NCBI RefSeq assembly: GCF_900142025.1
Contig: NZ_FQZM01000007.1
Coordinates: 39,594-103,593, forward strand
Source: Desulfofundulus thermosubterraneus DSM 16057
GTDB taxonomy: Bacteria > Bacillota > Desulfotomaculia > Desulfotomaculales > Desulfovirgulaceae
Length of the DNA: 64,000 nucleotides
Direction of reading: 5' to 3'
Shown: piece by piece, positions 54,539 to 63,635 of the stretch
How the letters are laid out: every line of letters starts with the position of its first letter
Position numbering within the stretch: the stretch's first letter is position 1
Position numbers and translations under genes: made by a program
Notes under the pieces: generated by a model
The model's input: only the letters and a program-made list of their open reading frames with translations
Database searches by the model: none
Told to the model about the DNA's origin: nothing

Positions 54539-56160
54539 AGGTACGGGGAATTGTAGGGAAACTCTGGCTGGCCATGCTGGTCCTGGTGGTAGGGGTTCTG
54601 GGGTTATCCGCGCTGATCCAGGCCGGTATTCTGGAAAAAATCTATTACGAACAGCAAACGGCCAGGTTGGTGGTACAAGGGGAAAGACTGGCGGAGATCC
54701 TGGTAGAACAGCAGGATCCCTACCTGGCCGCCCGGCAGGTGGACTTACTGGCCAGGTTGATGAATGCCAGCGTGATGGTGGTTGACCCGCGGGGCTACGT
54801 CGAGCACTGGCAGGCCATGGGCATGGGCCACATGATGCCCCACATGGGGGGAGCCCCCTGGTCCGGGGGTGGCCGGGGTCAGGGAGCGCCCTGGCGAGGT
54901 GGAGCAAGCGACGGGGCATCTCCGGGTAAGGAGCAATCCTTTCAATTCCGGTTTGGCCAAGAGGCAATGAATGGTGTGCCCTGCCCCACACCGCCTGTCA
55001 GTCGCGGTGAAGGGGGGGGTTTGGCCGCCATGATGCCCTTTGACCGGGAACAGATCCAACGGGTGCTGGCCGGTGAAAGGGTTGTGCGCCGGGAATATAA
55101 CCCCTTTTTTAATGCCGATGTGGTGGTAGCCGGCATTCCCCTGCAAAAGGGAAAACAGGTCTTTGGAGCGCTGTTTATTCATGCTCCGGTGGCTCCCCTA
55201 GCCGCAAACCTTAAGGCCTTACAGCAATCCAGCTTTTATGCCCTGGCCCTGGGGGCTGTAATGGCTACATTGCTCGGCCTCCTCCTCTCCCGCACCCTGG
55301 CCAGGCCTCTGGTGGAAATGAATCGGATTGCTCAGGCCATGGCCCGGGGAGATTTTACCCGCCAGGTGACGGTACGTTCCAGGGACGAAATCGGGGCCCT
55401 GGCCCAATCACTTAACACCCTTTCCCGGGAATTGCGGGAAAAAATATCCGCTTTACAAAAGCTCGATGCCGCACGCAAGGAATTTGTGGCCAACGTTTCC
55501 CACGAGTTGCGCACACCCCTGACCATTATGCAGGGTTATACCGAGGCCATCCTGGACGGCCTGGCTCGGGATGAAGGCCAGCGCCGGGAATACCTGCAAA
55601 ACATATTGGAAGAAATTTTACGCCTGCGTCGCCTGGTGGATGACCTCCTGGATCTTCGTCGCATGGAATCAGGGCGGATCACCCTGCGCAAACAGCCGGT
55701 GGATATAAAAGCGCTCGTTAACCAAGTGGTGGAACGGTTTTCCGGCGTGGCCGGGGAAAAGGGTACACTCCTGGAAGTTTATTTGCCGGATGACTTGCCG
55801 CCGGTTTGCGGCGACGGCGATCGCCTGGCCCAGGTGCTATATAACTTGATTGATAATGCCCTGAGGGTTACGCCTGCCGGTGGCCGGGTGGAAGTTGCGG
55901 CCCGGCAGGTGGCCGGCAAGGTGGAAATTGCCGTAAAAGATACGGGGCCGGGGATTCCCGCCCATGAAATACCTCTCATTTGGGAACGGTTTTATAAGGG
56001 TGACCCCTCCCGCCGGCGTGCTGGGGGTGGGAGCGGCCTGGGCCTAGCCATTGCCAAACAGATCATCGACCTGCATGGCGGGGAAATCAAGGTAGATAGC
56101 GAACCGGGGCAGGGGGCTACCTTTACCATCGCCCTGGAAGCCGCTCTGATGGATACATGA
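54535..56160 (+). CDS. Sensor histidine kinase with Met/His-rich extracytoplasmic loop
   Basis: A 541-residue membrane kinase. TM1 about 10-30, external domain 31-230, TM2 about 233-251, HAMP to about 303, HisKA with His323 (NVSHELRTPL), HATPase (NLIDNALRVTP; DTGPGIP; GLGLAIAKQI). The external domain contains a cluster of Met and His (residues 91-104: HWQAMGMGHMMPHM) in a Gly-rich insert up to about 130, suggestive of metal binding (copper or silver are typical of Met/His clusters). ATG overlaps the regulator's stop codon. The neighbouring yckD-like protein has a similar Gly/Met-rich tail. Confidence 0.9.
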   Translation: MKVRGIVGKLWLAMLVLVVGVLGLSALIQAGILEKIYYEQQTARLVVQGERLAEILVEQQDPYLAARQVDLLARLMNASVMVVDPRGYVEHWQAMGMGHMMPHMGGAPWSGGGRGQGAPWRGGASDGASPGKEQSFQFRFGQEAMNGVPCPTPPVSRGEGGGLAAMMPFDREQIQRVLAGERVVRREYNPFFNADVVVAGIPLQKGKQVFGALFIHAPVAPLAANLKALQQSSFYALALGAVMATLLGLLLSRTLARPLVEMNRIAQAMARGDFTRQVTVRSRDEIGALAQSLNTLSRELREKISALQKLDAARKEFVANVSHELRTPLTIMQGYTEAILDGLARDEGQRREYLQNILEEILRLRRLVDDLLDLRRMESGRITLRKQPVDIKALVNQVVERFSGVAGEKGTLLEVYLPDDLPPVCGDGDRLAQVLYNLIDNALRVTPAGGRVEVAARQVAGKVEIAVKDTGPGIPAHEIPLIWERFYKGDPSRRRAGGGSGLGLAIAKQIIDLHGGEIKVDSEPGQGATFTIALEAALMDT

Positions 56161-56274
56161 AAAATGCTGTTTTAAAGGTTCTTCGCCGGACCCATAACTT
56201 GCATATGCAGGCCGTTATCCTGGAGAGCTCTTTTACAGCAAGGGACAACCGGGGACCGGGGGATTCCGGTACAT

Positions 56275-56312
56275 GAAAAAAGAGGGCCGGTACCTTTGAG
56301 GTACCAGCCCTC
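56275..56312. terminator. Bidirectional terminator between kinase and yckD-like gene
   Basis: GAGGGCCGGTACC (56282-56294) pairs with GGTACCAGCCCTC (56300-56312) around TTTGA, with one mismatch. An AAAAAAG tract on the left serves as T tract for the minus strand. Confidence 0.8.
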
Positions 56313-56329
56313 CTTGGTTATTTCCGGTA

Positions 56330-56731
56330 TTAACTGCCGGTGGAGGGTGCGGGGTTGGGGTTACTGTTCCAGTAACCGCCCATCATCCCCCAGCCGGGAC
56401 CCTTCCCCCAACCGCCCCTCCCGCCCATGGGGCCGAAACCAGGGCAGACGCCCGGGCCGTACCCGGCAAAACGGTCGGGATTTTCGGCAAAGAATTTCTG
56501 CCTGGCGTCCAGGTTGGCCTTAATTTGCTGCCCCTGTTCCGGGGTGAGCCGGCCATATTCCACGTACTTGTCTATCATTTGCTTTCTCAGGTTGATTATT
56601 TGCTGATGCAGGGCGCTCAACTCTTTGGCCTGCTCCGGAGTGAGGGCGGCGGATACCGTGGCTGCCAGGGCCGGGACGGCCATGGCCAGGACCAGGATGG
56701 TGGCTAGGATGATCACCAGTTTCTTTTTCAT
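56330..56731 (-). CDS. YckD/DUF2680-like exported protein
   Basis: A 133-residue secreted protein. Signal peptide about 1-25 (KKKLVIILATILVLAMAVPALA). The mature part has ALTPEQAKELSALHQQIINLRKQ and RLTPEQGQQIKANLDARQKFF, the DUF2680 helical pattern, also reminiscent of LTxxQ periplasmic stress proteins (Spy/CpxP) that use the same LTPEQ motif. It ends in a Gly/Met/Trp-rich tail (GPMGGRGGWGKGPGWGMMGG). ATG with aaggaggtg upstream. Convergent with the adjacent two-component operon and likely controlled by it. Confidence 0.75.
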   Translation of the reverse strand: MKKKLVIILATILVLAMAVPALAATVSAALTPEQAKELSALHQQIINLRKQMIDKYVEYGRLTPEQGQQIKANLDARQKFFAENPDRFAGYGPGVCPGFGPMGGRGGWGKGPGWGMMGGYWNSNPNPAPSTGS

Positions 56732-56770
56732 GGGATTCACCTCCTTGAGCTGGAATTCTTATCTGGGTTT

Positions 56771-56824
56771 ATTATACCCTTCAATTATCACAAAGTAGTT
56801 GGGAAACTGTTACGATTTTGTTAC
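56771..56824 (-). promoter_or_regulatory. Promoter region of the yckD-like gene with 11-bp spaced repeats
   Basis: On the minus strand a TATAAT (56771-56776) lacks a -35, but GTAACA-N5-GTAACA (56808-56824) lies about 32-48 bases upstream of it. Hexamers at 11-bp steps are typical OmpR-family regulator sites. Confidence 0.5.
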
Positions 56825-56925
56825 AAAGAACAAATCTAATGATCAACATCAAGAAAAGAAATCATTCTTCCCAAGAGAGTTATGTTATAATTCTGGCATC
56901 AGAGTGGTTAAACGAGGTGTATAAC

Positions 56926-58509
56926 GTGGCGGACAAAGTGGTGATTTTAACTGGCGGTGTGTCCAGGGAAGAGATCGCTTTAGATCCTCTGACCAGGAAA
57001 ATTTACCTGGAGCTCCCGGAACCAAGTTTGGAAGATAACCGGGCCGATGTGGACAGGCTGGCAGCGGCTTTAGAGAAGTTATTGGGGCCGGTAGTTGTGC
57101 CCCTGGCGGCAATGCGCCGCATTCCCACTGTTTTGCGGGATGCGGACTGGCGGGTAACAGTCACAGTAGGGGCGGGGGCTCCCGGGGTATGGAACCTGGT
57201 GGATGTGGAGCCCGGAGATACCGTCAAACGCCATTACGGCCTGGCCGTAGATATCGGCACGACCACCGTGGTGGTTTACCTGGTGAACATGCACGACGGG
57301 CGAATTATGGGCACGGCAGCGGATTACAACGGGCAGGTTGGCCTGGGGGAGGACATCCTCACCCGCATATACCTGGCGGGCACGCCCGGGGGCTTGGAGC
57401 AATTGCAACGGGCCATCCTCGATACTCTGAACGGTTTGATCAGGCGGTTAACTGGCGAGCATGGACTGGCCGGGCGCGAGATCAGCGCCGTTGCCGTAGG
57501 TGCCAATAGCACTATGGTTCACCTGTTTCTGGGGCTGGACCCCTCCCGCATTTGCATGGCCCCGTACATTCCGGTGGTAAACAACCCGGGCCTTATACCT
57601 GCCGGGCAGCTGAGATTGGAAATTAACCCCCTGGCGCCCGTCTACTGCCTCCCCTCCGTGGGCAGTTACGTGGGCGGGGATGTGATTGCCGGCGTACTGG
57701 CCAGTGGTTTGCACCAGCAGCCGGAGCTCTCTTTGTTTGTAGACATTGGTACCAATGGGGAAATTATTTTGGGCAACCGGGATTGGCTGGTGGGCTGCGC
57801 CGGGGCCGCCGGGCCGGCCCTGGAGGGTGGTGTGGCGGAATGCGGCATGCGTGCTGAGCCGGGGGCCATAGACAGCGTGTCTATCGATCCCGAAAGTGGC
57901 AAGGTCCGCTACACAACCATCGGCGGTGCGCCCCCCATGGGCATTTGCGGCTCCGGGCTGGTGGACTGCCTGGCGGAACTTTTGCTGGTGGGTATCGTCG
58001 ACCGGGCGGGGCGTTTCAAGGACGGGCGCAGGGAGTTCGTGGTGGTGCCCGCGTCGGAATCGGCTACCGGCAAGGACATTGTGGTTACCCAGGTGGACAT
58101 CAACAATCTCATGCGCACCAAGGGGGCGGTTAATGCTGCCCTGGAATTGTTGCTGGAAAGTGTGGGCTGCGATCTTTCCGACATCAGCCGCTTCTATGCT
58201 GCCGGCGCCTTTGGCCAGTACCTGCACCTGGAGTCGGCCATCACCATCGGCCTTTACCCCGATTTGCCCCGGGATAAAATGGTACGCCTGGGCAACGCTT
58301 CGGGAGAAGGGGCGCGGCTGGTGCTGCTCTCCAACCGGAAGCGCGCGGAGGCTGAGGCCATTGCCCGCAACATCACTTATTTCGAGCTCAACGCCAACCA
58401 GGTCTTTATGAATAAATTCATCGGGAGCAAATTTCTACCCCACACCAACCTTGACTATTACCCCACGGTAAAGGCAAAGTTAATTGAGCGGGGGCTGGTG
58501 GAAGGTTAG
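56926..58509 (+). CDS. Corrinoid-protein reductive activator-like ATPase (RACo/DUF4445), no ferredoxin domain
   Basis: Members of this family use ATP to drive reduction of inactive Co(II) corrinoid proteins. The 527-residue protein has the linker segment YLELPEPSLEDNRADVDRL, then the ASKHA-type ATPase: LAVDIGTTTVVVYLVN, LFVDIGTNGEIILGN, CAGAAGPALEGG, MGICGSGLVDCLAELL and AAGAFGQYLHLESA. Known members start with a plant-type [2Fe-2S] ferredoxin of about 80 residues; here it is absent and the upstream sequence does not encode it. GTG at 56926 follows gaggtg. The B12 mutase system is 2-6 kb away, but the target may be a corrinoid methyltransferase elsewhere. Confidence 0.8.
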   Translation: MADKVVILTGGVSREEIALDPLTRKIYLELPEPSLEDNRADVDRLAAALEKLLGPVVVPLAAMRRIPTVLRDADWRVTVTVGAGAPGVWNLVDVEPGDTVKRHYGLAVDIGTTTVVVYLVNMHDGRIMGTAADYNGQVGLGEDILTRIYLAGTPGGLEQLQRAILDTLNGLIRRLTGEHGLAGREISAVAVGANSTMVHLFLGLDPSRICMAPYIPVVNNPGLIPAGQLRLEINPLAPVYCLPSVGSYVGGDVIAGVLASGLHQQPELSLFVDIGTNGEIILGNRDWLVGCAGAAGPALEGGVAECGMRAEPGAIDSVSIDPESGKVRYTTIGGAPPMGICGSGLVDCLAELLLVGIVDRAGRFKDGRREFVVVPASESATGKDIVVTQVDINNLMRTKGAVNAALELLLESVGCDLSDISRFYAAGAFGQYLHLESAITIGLYPDLPRDKMVRLGNASGEGARLVLLSNRKRAEAEAIARNITYFELNANQVFMNKFIGSKFLPHTNLDYYPTVKAKLIERGLVEG

Positions 58510-58720
58510 ATGTGAAATCCGCCGGTTCGTTTTTTGTTAATGTTATTTTGCTTTTCGAACACGACTGTAACGCTACTTGCGGGATGCGGGCTAAGGCGTA
58601 AGGATGGGTAATTCCCTGCCCCCTATTTGCCCCAGGGTTATTGCATATACTGGTCAGTAAAACGGCTATATTAAAAAAGCAAGGCCATTTCACCAGGGGG
58701 GAAAAGGGGGAGAAAATAAA

Positions 58721-59899
58721 TTGATTTACTTCGACAACGCGGCCACCTCCTGGCCCAAGCCGCCGGAAGTGCTGGCGGCCATGGAGCATTGCCTGCGGGA
58801 AGTGGGGGCCAACCCGGGGCGGGCGGGGCACAAACTGGCCCTGGCAGCCAACCGCTTGGTGGATGAAACGAGGAAGGAACTGGCCGCTTTGTTCAACATC
58901 CGGGATCCCGACCGCATCGTGTTTGGCTTAAATGCCACCGAAGCCCTGAACTTGGCCATCAAGGGGCTGCTAAAGCCCGGGCAGCATGTGGTTACCAGCT
59001 CCATGGAACACAATTCGGTTACCCGCCCCCTCCATGTCCTGCAGGGGCGGGGGGTGGAGGTAACCAAGGTGCCCTGCGACCATACCGGGGCCATCCGGGT
59101 GGAAGATGTGGCCGCCGCTATTCGGCCTGATACCGTAGCCATTATCATGACCCATGCCTCCAATGTGACCGGAACCATCATGCCCGTGGCCGCAGTCGGC
59201 CGCCTGGCCCGGGAAAAGGGGTTGCGCTTCATTGTGGATGCCGCTCAGACGGCGGGGGTGCTGGATGTTGACGTAGAGGCGATGCATATTGACCTACTGG
59301 CTTTTCCCGGCCACAAGAGCCTGTTCGGCCCGCCGGGGACGGGGGGATTGTATGTGGCCGGGGGGTTGGAACTGACGCCGTTAAAAGAAGGGGGGACCGG
59401 CAGCCACTCGGATGTGCCAGGCCAGCCGGAGGTGCTGCCCGAGCGCTACGAGAGCGGCACCCTGAACACGGTGGGCCTGGCCGGTTTGGGGGCGGGGGTT
59501 AAATTTATCCGTCGGGAGGGTATAGAGAAAATCAGGCGGCACGAGCAGGATTTGACCGGGCAGTTCCTGGAAGGACTCAAGAAAATTGAAGGCATACGGG
59601 TATACGGACCACGGGATGCAGCACGCCAGGTTCCGGTGGTTTCCTTTGCCGTAAAAAATCGGCCGGCGGGGGATATTGGCACCATTCTGGACCAAAAGTA
59701 TAACATTGCCTGCCGGGCCGGGCTGCACTGCGCCCCCGACGCCCACCGGACACTGGGTACTTTTGAACAAAAACTGGTCCGTTTCAGCTTTTCGTATTTT
59801 AACCGGCCTGACGAGGTGGATTATGCCCTCAGGTGTCTTTTGGAGATTGTGGAAAAAGACATACCAGCGCCCGAAGGCAGCAGTGGCTGCGGGTGCTAG
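58721..59899 (+). CDS. Cysteine desulfurase-like aminotransferase class V
   Basis: PLP enzyme of 392 residues, close to the SufS/CsdB group. Features: IYFDNAATSWPKPPEV, EHNSVTRPL, HASNVTGTIMPV, DAAQTAGVLDVDVE, the PLP lysine in FPGHKSLFGPPGTGGLYV, RYESGTLNTVG and the sulfur-accepting Cys in RAGLHCAPDAHRTLGT. It ends in a Cys-rich tail, SSGCGC, which might deliver sulfur or bind metal. TTG start after a gggggaaaaggggga stretch. No iron-sulfur scaffold gene is adjacent, so it may serve selenium/sulfur supply or another accessory role. Confidence 0.85.
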   Translation: MIYFDNAATSWPKPPEVLAAMEHCLREVGANPGRAGHKLALAANRLVDETRKELAALFNIRDPDRIVFGLNATEALNLAIKGLLKPGQHVVTSSMEHNSVTRPLHVLQGRGVEVTKVPCDHTGAIRVEDVAAAIRPDTVAIIMTHASNVTGTIMPVAAVGRLAREKGLRFIVDAAQTAGVLDVDVEAMHIDLLAFPGHKSLFGPPGTGGLYVAGGLELTPLKEGGTGSHSDVPGQPEVLPERYESGTLNTVGLAGLGAGVKFIRREGIEKIRRHEQDLTGQFLEGLKKIEGIRVYGPRDAARQVPVVSFAVKNRPAGDIGTILDQKYNIACRAGLHCAPDAHRTLGTFEQKLVRFSFSYFNRPDEVDYALRCLLEIVEKDIPAPEGSSGCGC

Positions 59900-59912
59900 T
59901 GGACATCGAAAA

Positions 59913-59941
59913 GGGGGGACCGTAAAATGTATGGTTCCCCC
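59913..59941. terminator. Hairpin between desulfurase and mutase genes
   Basis: GGGGGGACC (59913-59921) pairs with GGTTCCCCC (59933-59941) with one G-T wobble, between convergent genes. No T tract. Confidence 0.5.
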
Positions 59942-59966
59942 GGTTTAACTGAACATTTATGATAAA

Positions 59967-60365
59967 TTAAACCTTTACATTGGACTGGATCCATTCGGCG
60001 ATGGCTTCCAGGGGGGTGCCGGGAGTAAACAACTCCTTAACCCAACCGCCTTCCTTAAGGGCCCTTATATCGTCCTCGGGGATGGTACCTCCTCCAATGA
60101 CAATGATATCATCGGCACCGTTTTCCCTGAGCAGCTGTGTCACCCTGGGAATAAGGGTCATATGGGCCCCGGAAAGAATGCTTAAACCAACCACGTCCAC
60201 ATCTTCCTGGATTGCGGCCTCTACGATTTGTTCCGGTGTCTGGTGCAAACCGGTATAGATTACCTCCATACCGGCATCCCGCAGCGCCCGGGCGATAACA
60301 CGGGCACCGCGGTCGTGGCCGTCAAGGCCTGGTTTGGCAACCAGCACTCTGATCTTTCTGGCCAT
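59967..60365 (-). CDS. icmB: B12-binding subunit of acyl-CoA mutase (IcmB-like)
   Basis: Cobalamin-binding small subunit, 132 residues. The base-off signature DGHDRG with cobalt-ligand His17 lies in [29 protein letters not shown] and [11 protein letters not shown] follow. A separate 132-residue B12 subunit beside a 553-residue catalytic subunit matches the two-subunit design of isobutyryl-CoA mutase (IcmA 566, IcmB 136) and differs from fused methylmalonyl-CoA mutases. It lies 69 bp downstream of icmA in the operon. Confidence 0.85.
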   Translation of the reverse strand: MARKIRVLVAKPGLDGHDRGARVIARALRDAGMEVIYTGLHQTPEQIVEAAIQEDVDVVGLSILSGAHMTLIPRVTQLLRENGADDIIVIGGGTIPEDDIRALKEGGWVKELFTPGTPLEAIAEWIQSNVKV

Positions 60366-60434
60366 TTACTTGCCCTCCTTCACCAGTCAAGTATTCGGTA
60401 TGGGTTGAAAGGAAAATTGCCTTGTTGCCTCCTG

Positions 60435-62096
60435 CTAGAACGTTGGTTTCTCTTTATACTCCCCAAACACTTCCCGCATGACCTGGATTATTTCCCCCTC
60501 GGTGGCATAGGCCCGCACGCAGTCCAGGATGTAGGGGATGACGTTTTCCGTCCCCTCACAAGCCCGGCGCAGGGCCTCCAGGGTTTCCCTGACCCGGATG
60601 TTATCCCGCTCCCGGCGCAGCTTTTGCAACCGGGCCACCTGTTCCTGTTCAATTTTGGGATCGATTTTTAAGATTTCGATCTCCAGCTTTTCATCGGGAT
60701 TGACAAATTCATTTACACCCACCAGGATCCGCTGCTTGCTGTCCAGAGCCCGCTGGTAACGGTAGGCGGCGTCGGCAATTTCCTGCTGGAAGAAGTTCTG
60801 TTCGATGCAGGCCAGGACACCGCCACGCTTTTCAATCTCTTCAAAATATTTTTCCGCTTCTTCTTCCATTTTGTTGGTCAGGGCTTCCACGTAATAGGAA
60901 CCGGCCAGGGGATCAATTACATTGGCCACCCCAGTCTCATAGGCCAGGATTTGCTGGGTGCGCAGGGCAATCTGTACCGCCTTTTCCGTGGGCAGGGCCA
61001 GTACCTCGTCCATGGAATTGGTATGCAGGGACTGGGTGCCTCCCAGCACGGCAGCCAGGGCCTCGTAGGCGGTGCGTACAATGTTGTTTTCCGGCTGCTG
61101 GGCGGTCAGGCTGCAACCAGCCGTCTGGGTGTGGAAACGCAACAACCAGGAGCGGGGGTCTTTGGCGCCGTATTTTTCCTTCATCCGCCGTGCCCAGATG
61201 CGCCGGGCGGCCCGGTACTTGGCGATCTCCTCAAAGAAATCGATATGGGCATTAAAGAAGAAGGACAAGCGGGGGGCAAAGTCATCCACATTCAGCCCCG
61301 CCTTGATGCCGGCTTCCACGTAGGCAAAACCGTCGGCCAGGGTAAAGGCCAGTTCCTGCACCGCTGTGGAGCCGGCTTCCCGGATGTGATAGCCGCTGAT
61401 GCTGATGGTATTCCATTTGGGGACGTGACGGCTGGCATAGGCAAATATGTCGGTGATCAGGCGCATGGAGGGTTCCGGCGGGAAAATCCAGGACTTTTGG
61501 GCGATGTATTCTTTCAAAATATCATTCTGGATGGTGCCGGTAAGCTTTTCCGGTCGCACGCCCTGTTTTTCCCCGGTGGCAATATACATGCACCAGATGA
61601 CGGCAGCCGGGGCATTGATAGTCATGGAGGTGCTCACCTTATCCAGGGGGATGCCGTCAAAAAGGGTTTCCATATCCTGCAGGGAGTCAATGGCCACGCC
61701 CACCCGGCCTACTTCACCCAGGGACCGGGGATGGTCGCTGTCGTAACCCATGATGGTGGGCATGTCAAAGGCTACACTTAACCCTGTCTGCCCCTTTTCC
61801 AGCAAATACTTATAGCGTTTGTTGGATTCTTTGGCCGTGGCAAAGCCGGCAAACTGGCGCATGGTCCACAGCCGGCCCCGGTACATATTCCTGTAAACCC
61901 CCCTGGTAAAGGGGTATTCACCGGGGAACCCCAGATCCCGCTCATAGTCAAGATCCTCGATGTCCAGAGGAGTGTAGAGGTCTTTAACTTCCATGCCGGA
62001 AACGGTTTCAAACCGGAAGTCCCGGTCCTTCATCTGACAGCGGCATTCCCGCCATTTTTCCAGGCCCTCCTTGATCCCTTTCGGTTGATCGTTCAT
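60435..62096 (-). CDS. icmA: Acyl-CoA mutase large subunit, isobutyryl-CoA mutase type
   Basis: Adenosylcobalamin-dependent carbon-skeleton mutase, 553 residues, TIM-barrel catalytic subunit. Methylmalonyl-CoA mutase binds the substrate carboxylate with a Tyr in RQYAGF and an Arg in the (R)xxYIFPP region. Here these are Phe82 (WTMRQFAGF) and Gln200 ([12 protein letters not shown]), the same pair as Phe80/Gln198 of isobutyryl-CoA mutase with identical spacing. So conversion of isobutyryl-CoA and n-butyryl-CoA (or a similar uncharged acyl group) is more likely than methylmalonyl/succinyl-CoA. ATG overlaps the meaB stop by 4 bases. The operon also has acyl-CoA dehydrogenase, adenosyltransferase and MeaB. 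Confidence 0.85.
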   Translation of the reverse strand: MNDQPKGIKEGLEKWRECRCQMKDRDFRFETVSGMEVKDLYTPLDIEDLDYERDLGFPGEYPFTRGVYRNMYRGRLWTMRQFAGFATAKESNKRYKYLLEKGQTGLSVAFDMPTIMGYDSDHPRSLGEVGRVGVAIDSLQDMETLFDGIPLDKVSTSMTINAPAAVIWCMYIATGEKQGVRPEKLTGTIQNDILKEYIAQKSWIFPPEPSMRLITDIFAYASRHVPKWNTISISGYHIREAGSTAVQELAFTLADGFAYVEAGIKAGLNVDDFAPRLSFFFNAHIDFFEEIAKYRAARRIWARRMKEKYGAKDPRSWLLRFHTQTAGCSLTAQQPENNIVRTAYEALAAVLGGTQSLHTNSMDEVLALPTEKAVQIALRTQQILAYETGVANVIDPLAGSYYVEALTNKMEEEAEKYFEEIEKRGGVLACIEQNFFQQEIADAAYRYQRALDSKQRILVGVNEFVNPDEKLEIEILKIDPKIEQEQVARLQKLRRERDNIRVRETLEALRRACEGTENVIPYILDCVRAYATEGEIIQVMREVFGEYKEKPTF

Positions 62097-63037
62097 TGCG
62101 TTAATCCTCCTTTCCAGGATTGTCTAATTATATCCATGGCTGCCGAGTATGGATCCAGCTGGCGCGCGGCCACTTTTTCCACCAGGTGTTCGTAATGCCT
62201 GTCCAGATTTCGGGAAATCAGGTGCGCAAGCTGGCGCTGAATTATTTCCGTCAGCTCCCGGCGCACCCTTTCCCTGTTTGTTTCGCCCTTGTTACCCTTA
62301 CGCCAGGCCCTGTGTTTTTTAATGGTAGCCCACAGTTCCGGGATGCCCCGGTGGTCTATGGCAATGGTGGTCACCACCGGAGGACGCCACCCGTTCACCA
62401 GCGGACTTAAGTCCAGCATAGCTTCAATATCGGTGACCATTTTACGGGTCCCCTCAAGGTCGGCTTTGTTGATCACGAAAATATCGGCAATTTCCATGAT
62501 CCCGGCCTTGATGGTCTGGATGTGATCTCCCGCCTGGGGGGTGAGGACGACCAGGGTAGTATCCGCGTGGTGCATTATGTCCAGTTCCGACTGGCCAACC
62601 CCCACCGTTTCCACCAGGATAACGTCGCATCCAAAGGCGTCCAGCACCCTGATCGCATCCCGCGTGGCCTCGGCCAGCCCTCCCAGGCTGCCCCGGGTGC
62701 CCATGCTGCGGATAAACACTCCCCGGTCGGTGGCATGTTCCTGCATTCTGATGCGGTCTCCGAGAAGGGCTCCACCTGAGAAGGGGCTGGTGGGATCCAC
62801 CGCAATCACGCCCACCTTCAGGTCCTCACCGCGGATTTCCCTGGTTAGTTCGTCGACCAGGGAACTTTTGCCTGCCCCCGGGGACCCGGTGATACCCACC
62901 ACATGGGCCCGGCCGGTATGGGGATATATTTGCTTTAAAACATCCCTTTTTTCCGGTGCATCATTTTCAATCAAGGTGATTAGCTTGGCCGCGCTGCGCC
63001 GGTCGCCCTGCAGCATTTTTTCTACCAGGTTGTTCAT
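62093..63037 (-). CDS. meaB: MeaB/ArgK family G-protein chaperone of the mutase
   Basis: GTPase of 314 residues that gates loading of adenosylcobalamin into acyl-CoA mutases and protects them from inactivation. P-loop [17 protein letters not shown], the switch region [34 protein letters not shown] (G3-like) and [11 protein letters not shown] (NKxD) are clear. The ATG has aggaggggatccc upstream. It lies directly between the adenosyltransferase (11 bp) and the mutase large subunit (4-bp overlap), so the set is a self-contained B12 mutase module. Confidence 0.95.
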   Translation of the reverse strand: MNNLVEKMLQGDRRSAAKLITLIENDAPEKRDVLKQIYPHTGRAHVVGITGSPGAGKSSLVDELTREIRGEDLKVGVIAVDPTSPFSGGALLGDRIRMQEHATDRGVFIRSMGTRGSLGGLAEATRDAIRVLDAFGCDVILVETVGVGQSELDIMHHADTTLVVLTPQAGDHIQTIKAGIMEIADIFVINKADLEGTRKMVTDIEAMLDLSPLVNGWRPPVVTTIAIDHRGIPELWATIKKHRAWRKGNKGETNRERVRRELTEIIQRQLAHLISRNLDRHYEHLVEKVAARQLDPYSAAMDIIRQSWKGGLTQ

Positions 63038-63048
63038 GGGATCCCCTC

Positions 63049-63588
63049 CTAGTATTCAATGCCTTTCCGGGCCTCAACGCCGTCATAATAGGGATGGTTG
63101 ATCAGGTGCATTTCGGTTACCACGTCGGCCGCCTTGATGATTTTGGGATGGGCATACCGGCCGGTGAGGATCAACTCCACGTGGGGCGGCTTATTTCGAA
63201 TCAGGTCTAAAACTGCATCCAGAGGGATCAGGTCAAAATCAACAGCCACATTGATCTCATCCAGGATAACCAGGTCATAATTACCTTCCATGATCACCTT
63301 GCGAGCCATATCCAGACCCTGCCGGGCCAGGGCGATGTCTTCCGGAGAAGGATTTTCCTTATCCACAAAAGTTTCCAGGCCCGATTGCACTATGGTCAGA
63401 TCGGGTAAATACTTTTCAGCCGCCTTAATCTCGCCGTATTCCTTGCTCCCCTTCATAAATTGAAGCATGAACACCCGGTAGCCGTGGCCGATGGCCCGGA
63501 GGGCCAGCCCCAGGGCGGCGGTGGTCTTGCCCTTGCCGTTGCCGGTGTACACGTGCACGAATCCTTTCTCCAGTCGCCGGCGGTTCAT
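63049..63588 (-). CDS. Cob(I)alamin adenosyltransferase (CobO/BtuR type)
   Basis: Transfers the adenosyl group of ATP to cob(I)alamin, making the coenzyme of the downstream mutase. The 179-residue protein has the P-loop VYTGNGKGKTTAALGLALR (about 14-32), FMLQFMKG, the VILDEINVAVDFDLI segment and LTGRYAHPKIIKAADVVTEM, all typical of the CobA/CobO/BtuR group. ATG after aaaggagac. Its place in the mutase operon suggests dedicated coenzyme supply rather than corrinoid biosynthesis. Confidence 0.93.
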   Translation of the reverse strand: MNRRRLEKGFVHVYTGNGKGKTTAALGLALRAIGHGYRVFMLQFMKGSKEYGEIKAAEKYLPDLTIVQSGLETFVDKENPSPEDIALARQGLDMARKVIMEGNYDLVILDEINVAVDFDLIPLDAVLDLIRNKPPHVELILTGRYAHPKIIKAADVVTEMHLINHPYYDGVEARKGIEY

Positions 63589-63635
63589 AGCATGTCTCCT
63601 TTCTAAAATAAATTTTTCGCTGGTGGGAGTCGTTC

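Noticed and set aside
60435..62096. Methylmalonyl-CoA mutase
   Set aside because: The substrate-carboxylate Tyr and Arg are replaced by Phe82 and Gln200 as in isobutyryl-CoA mutase.
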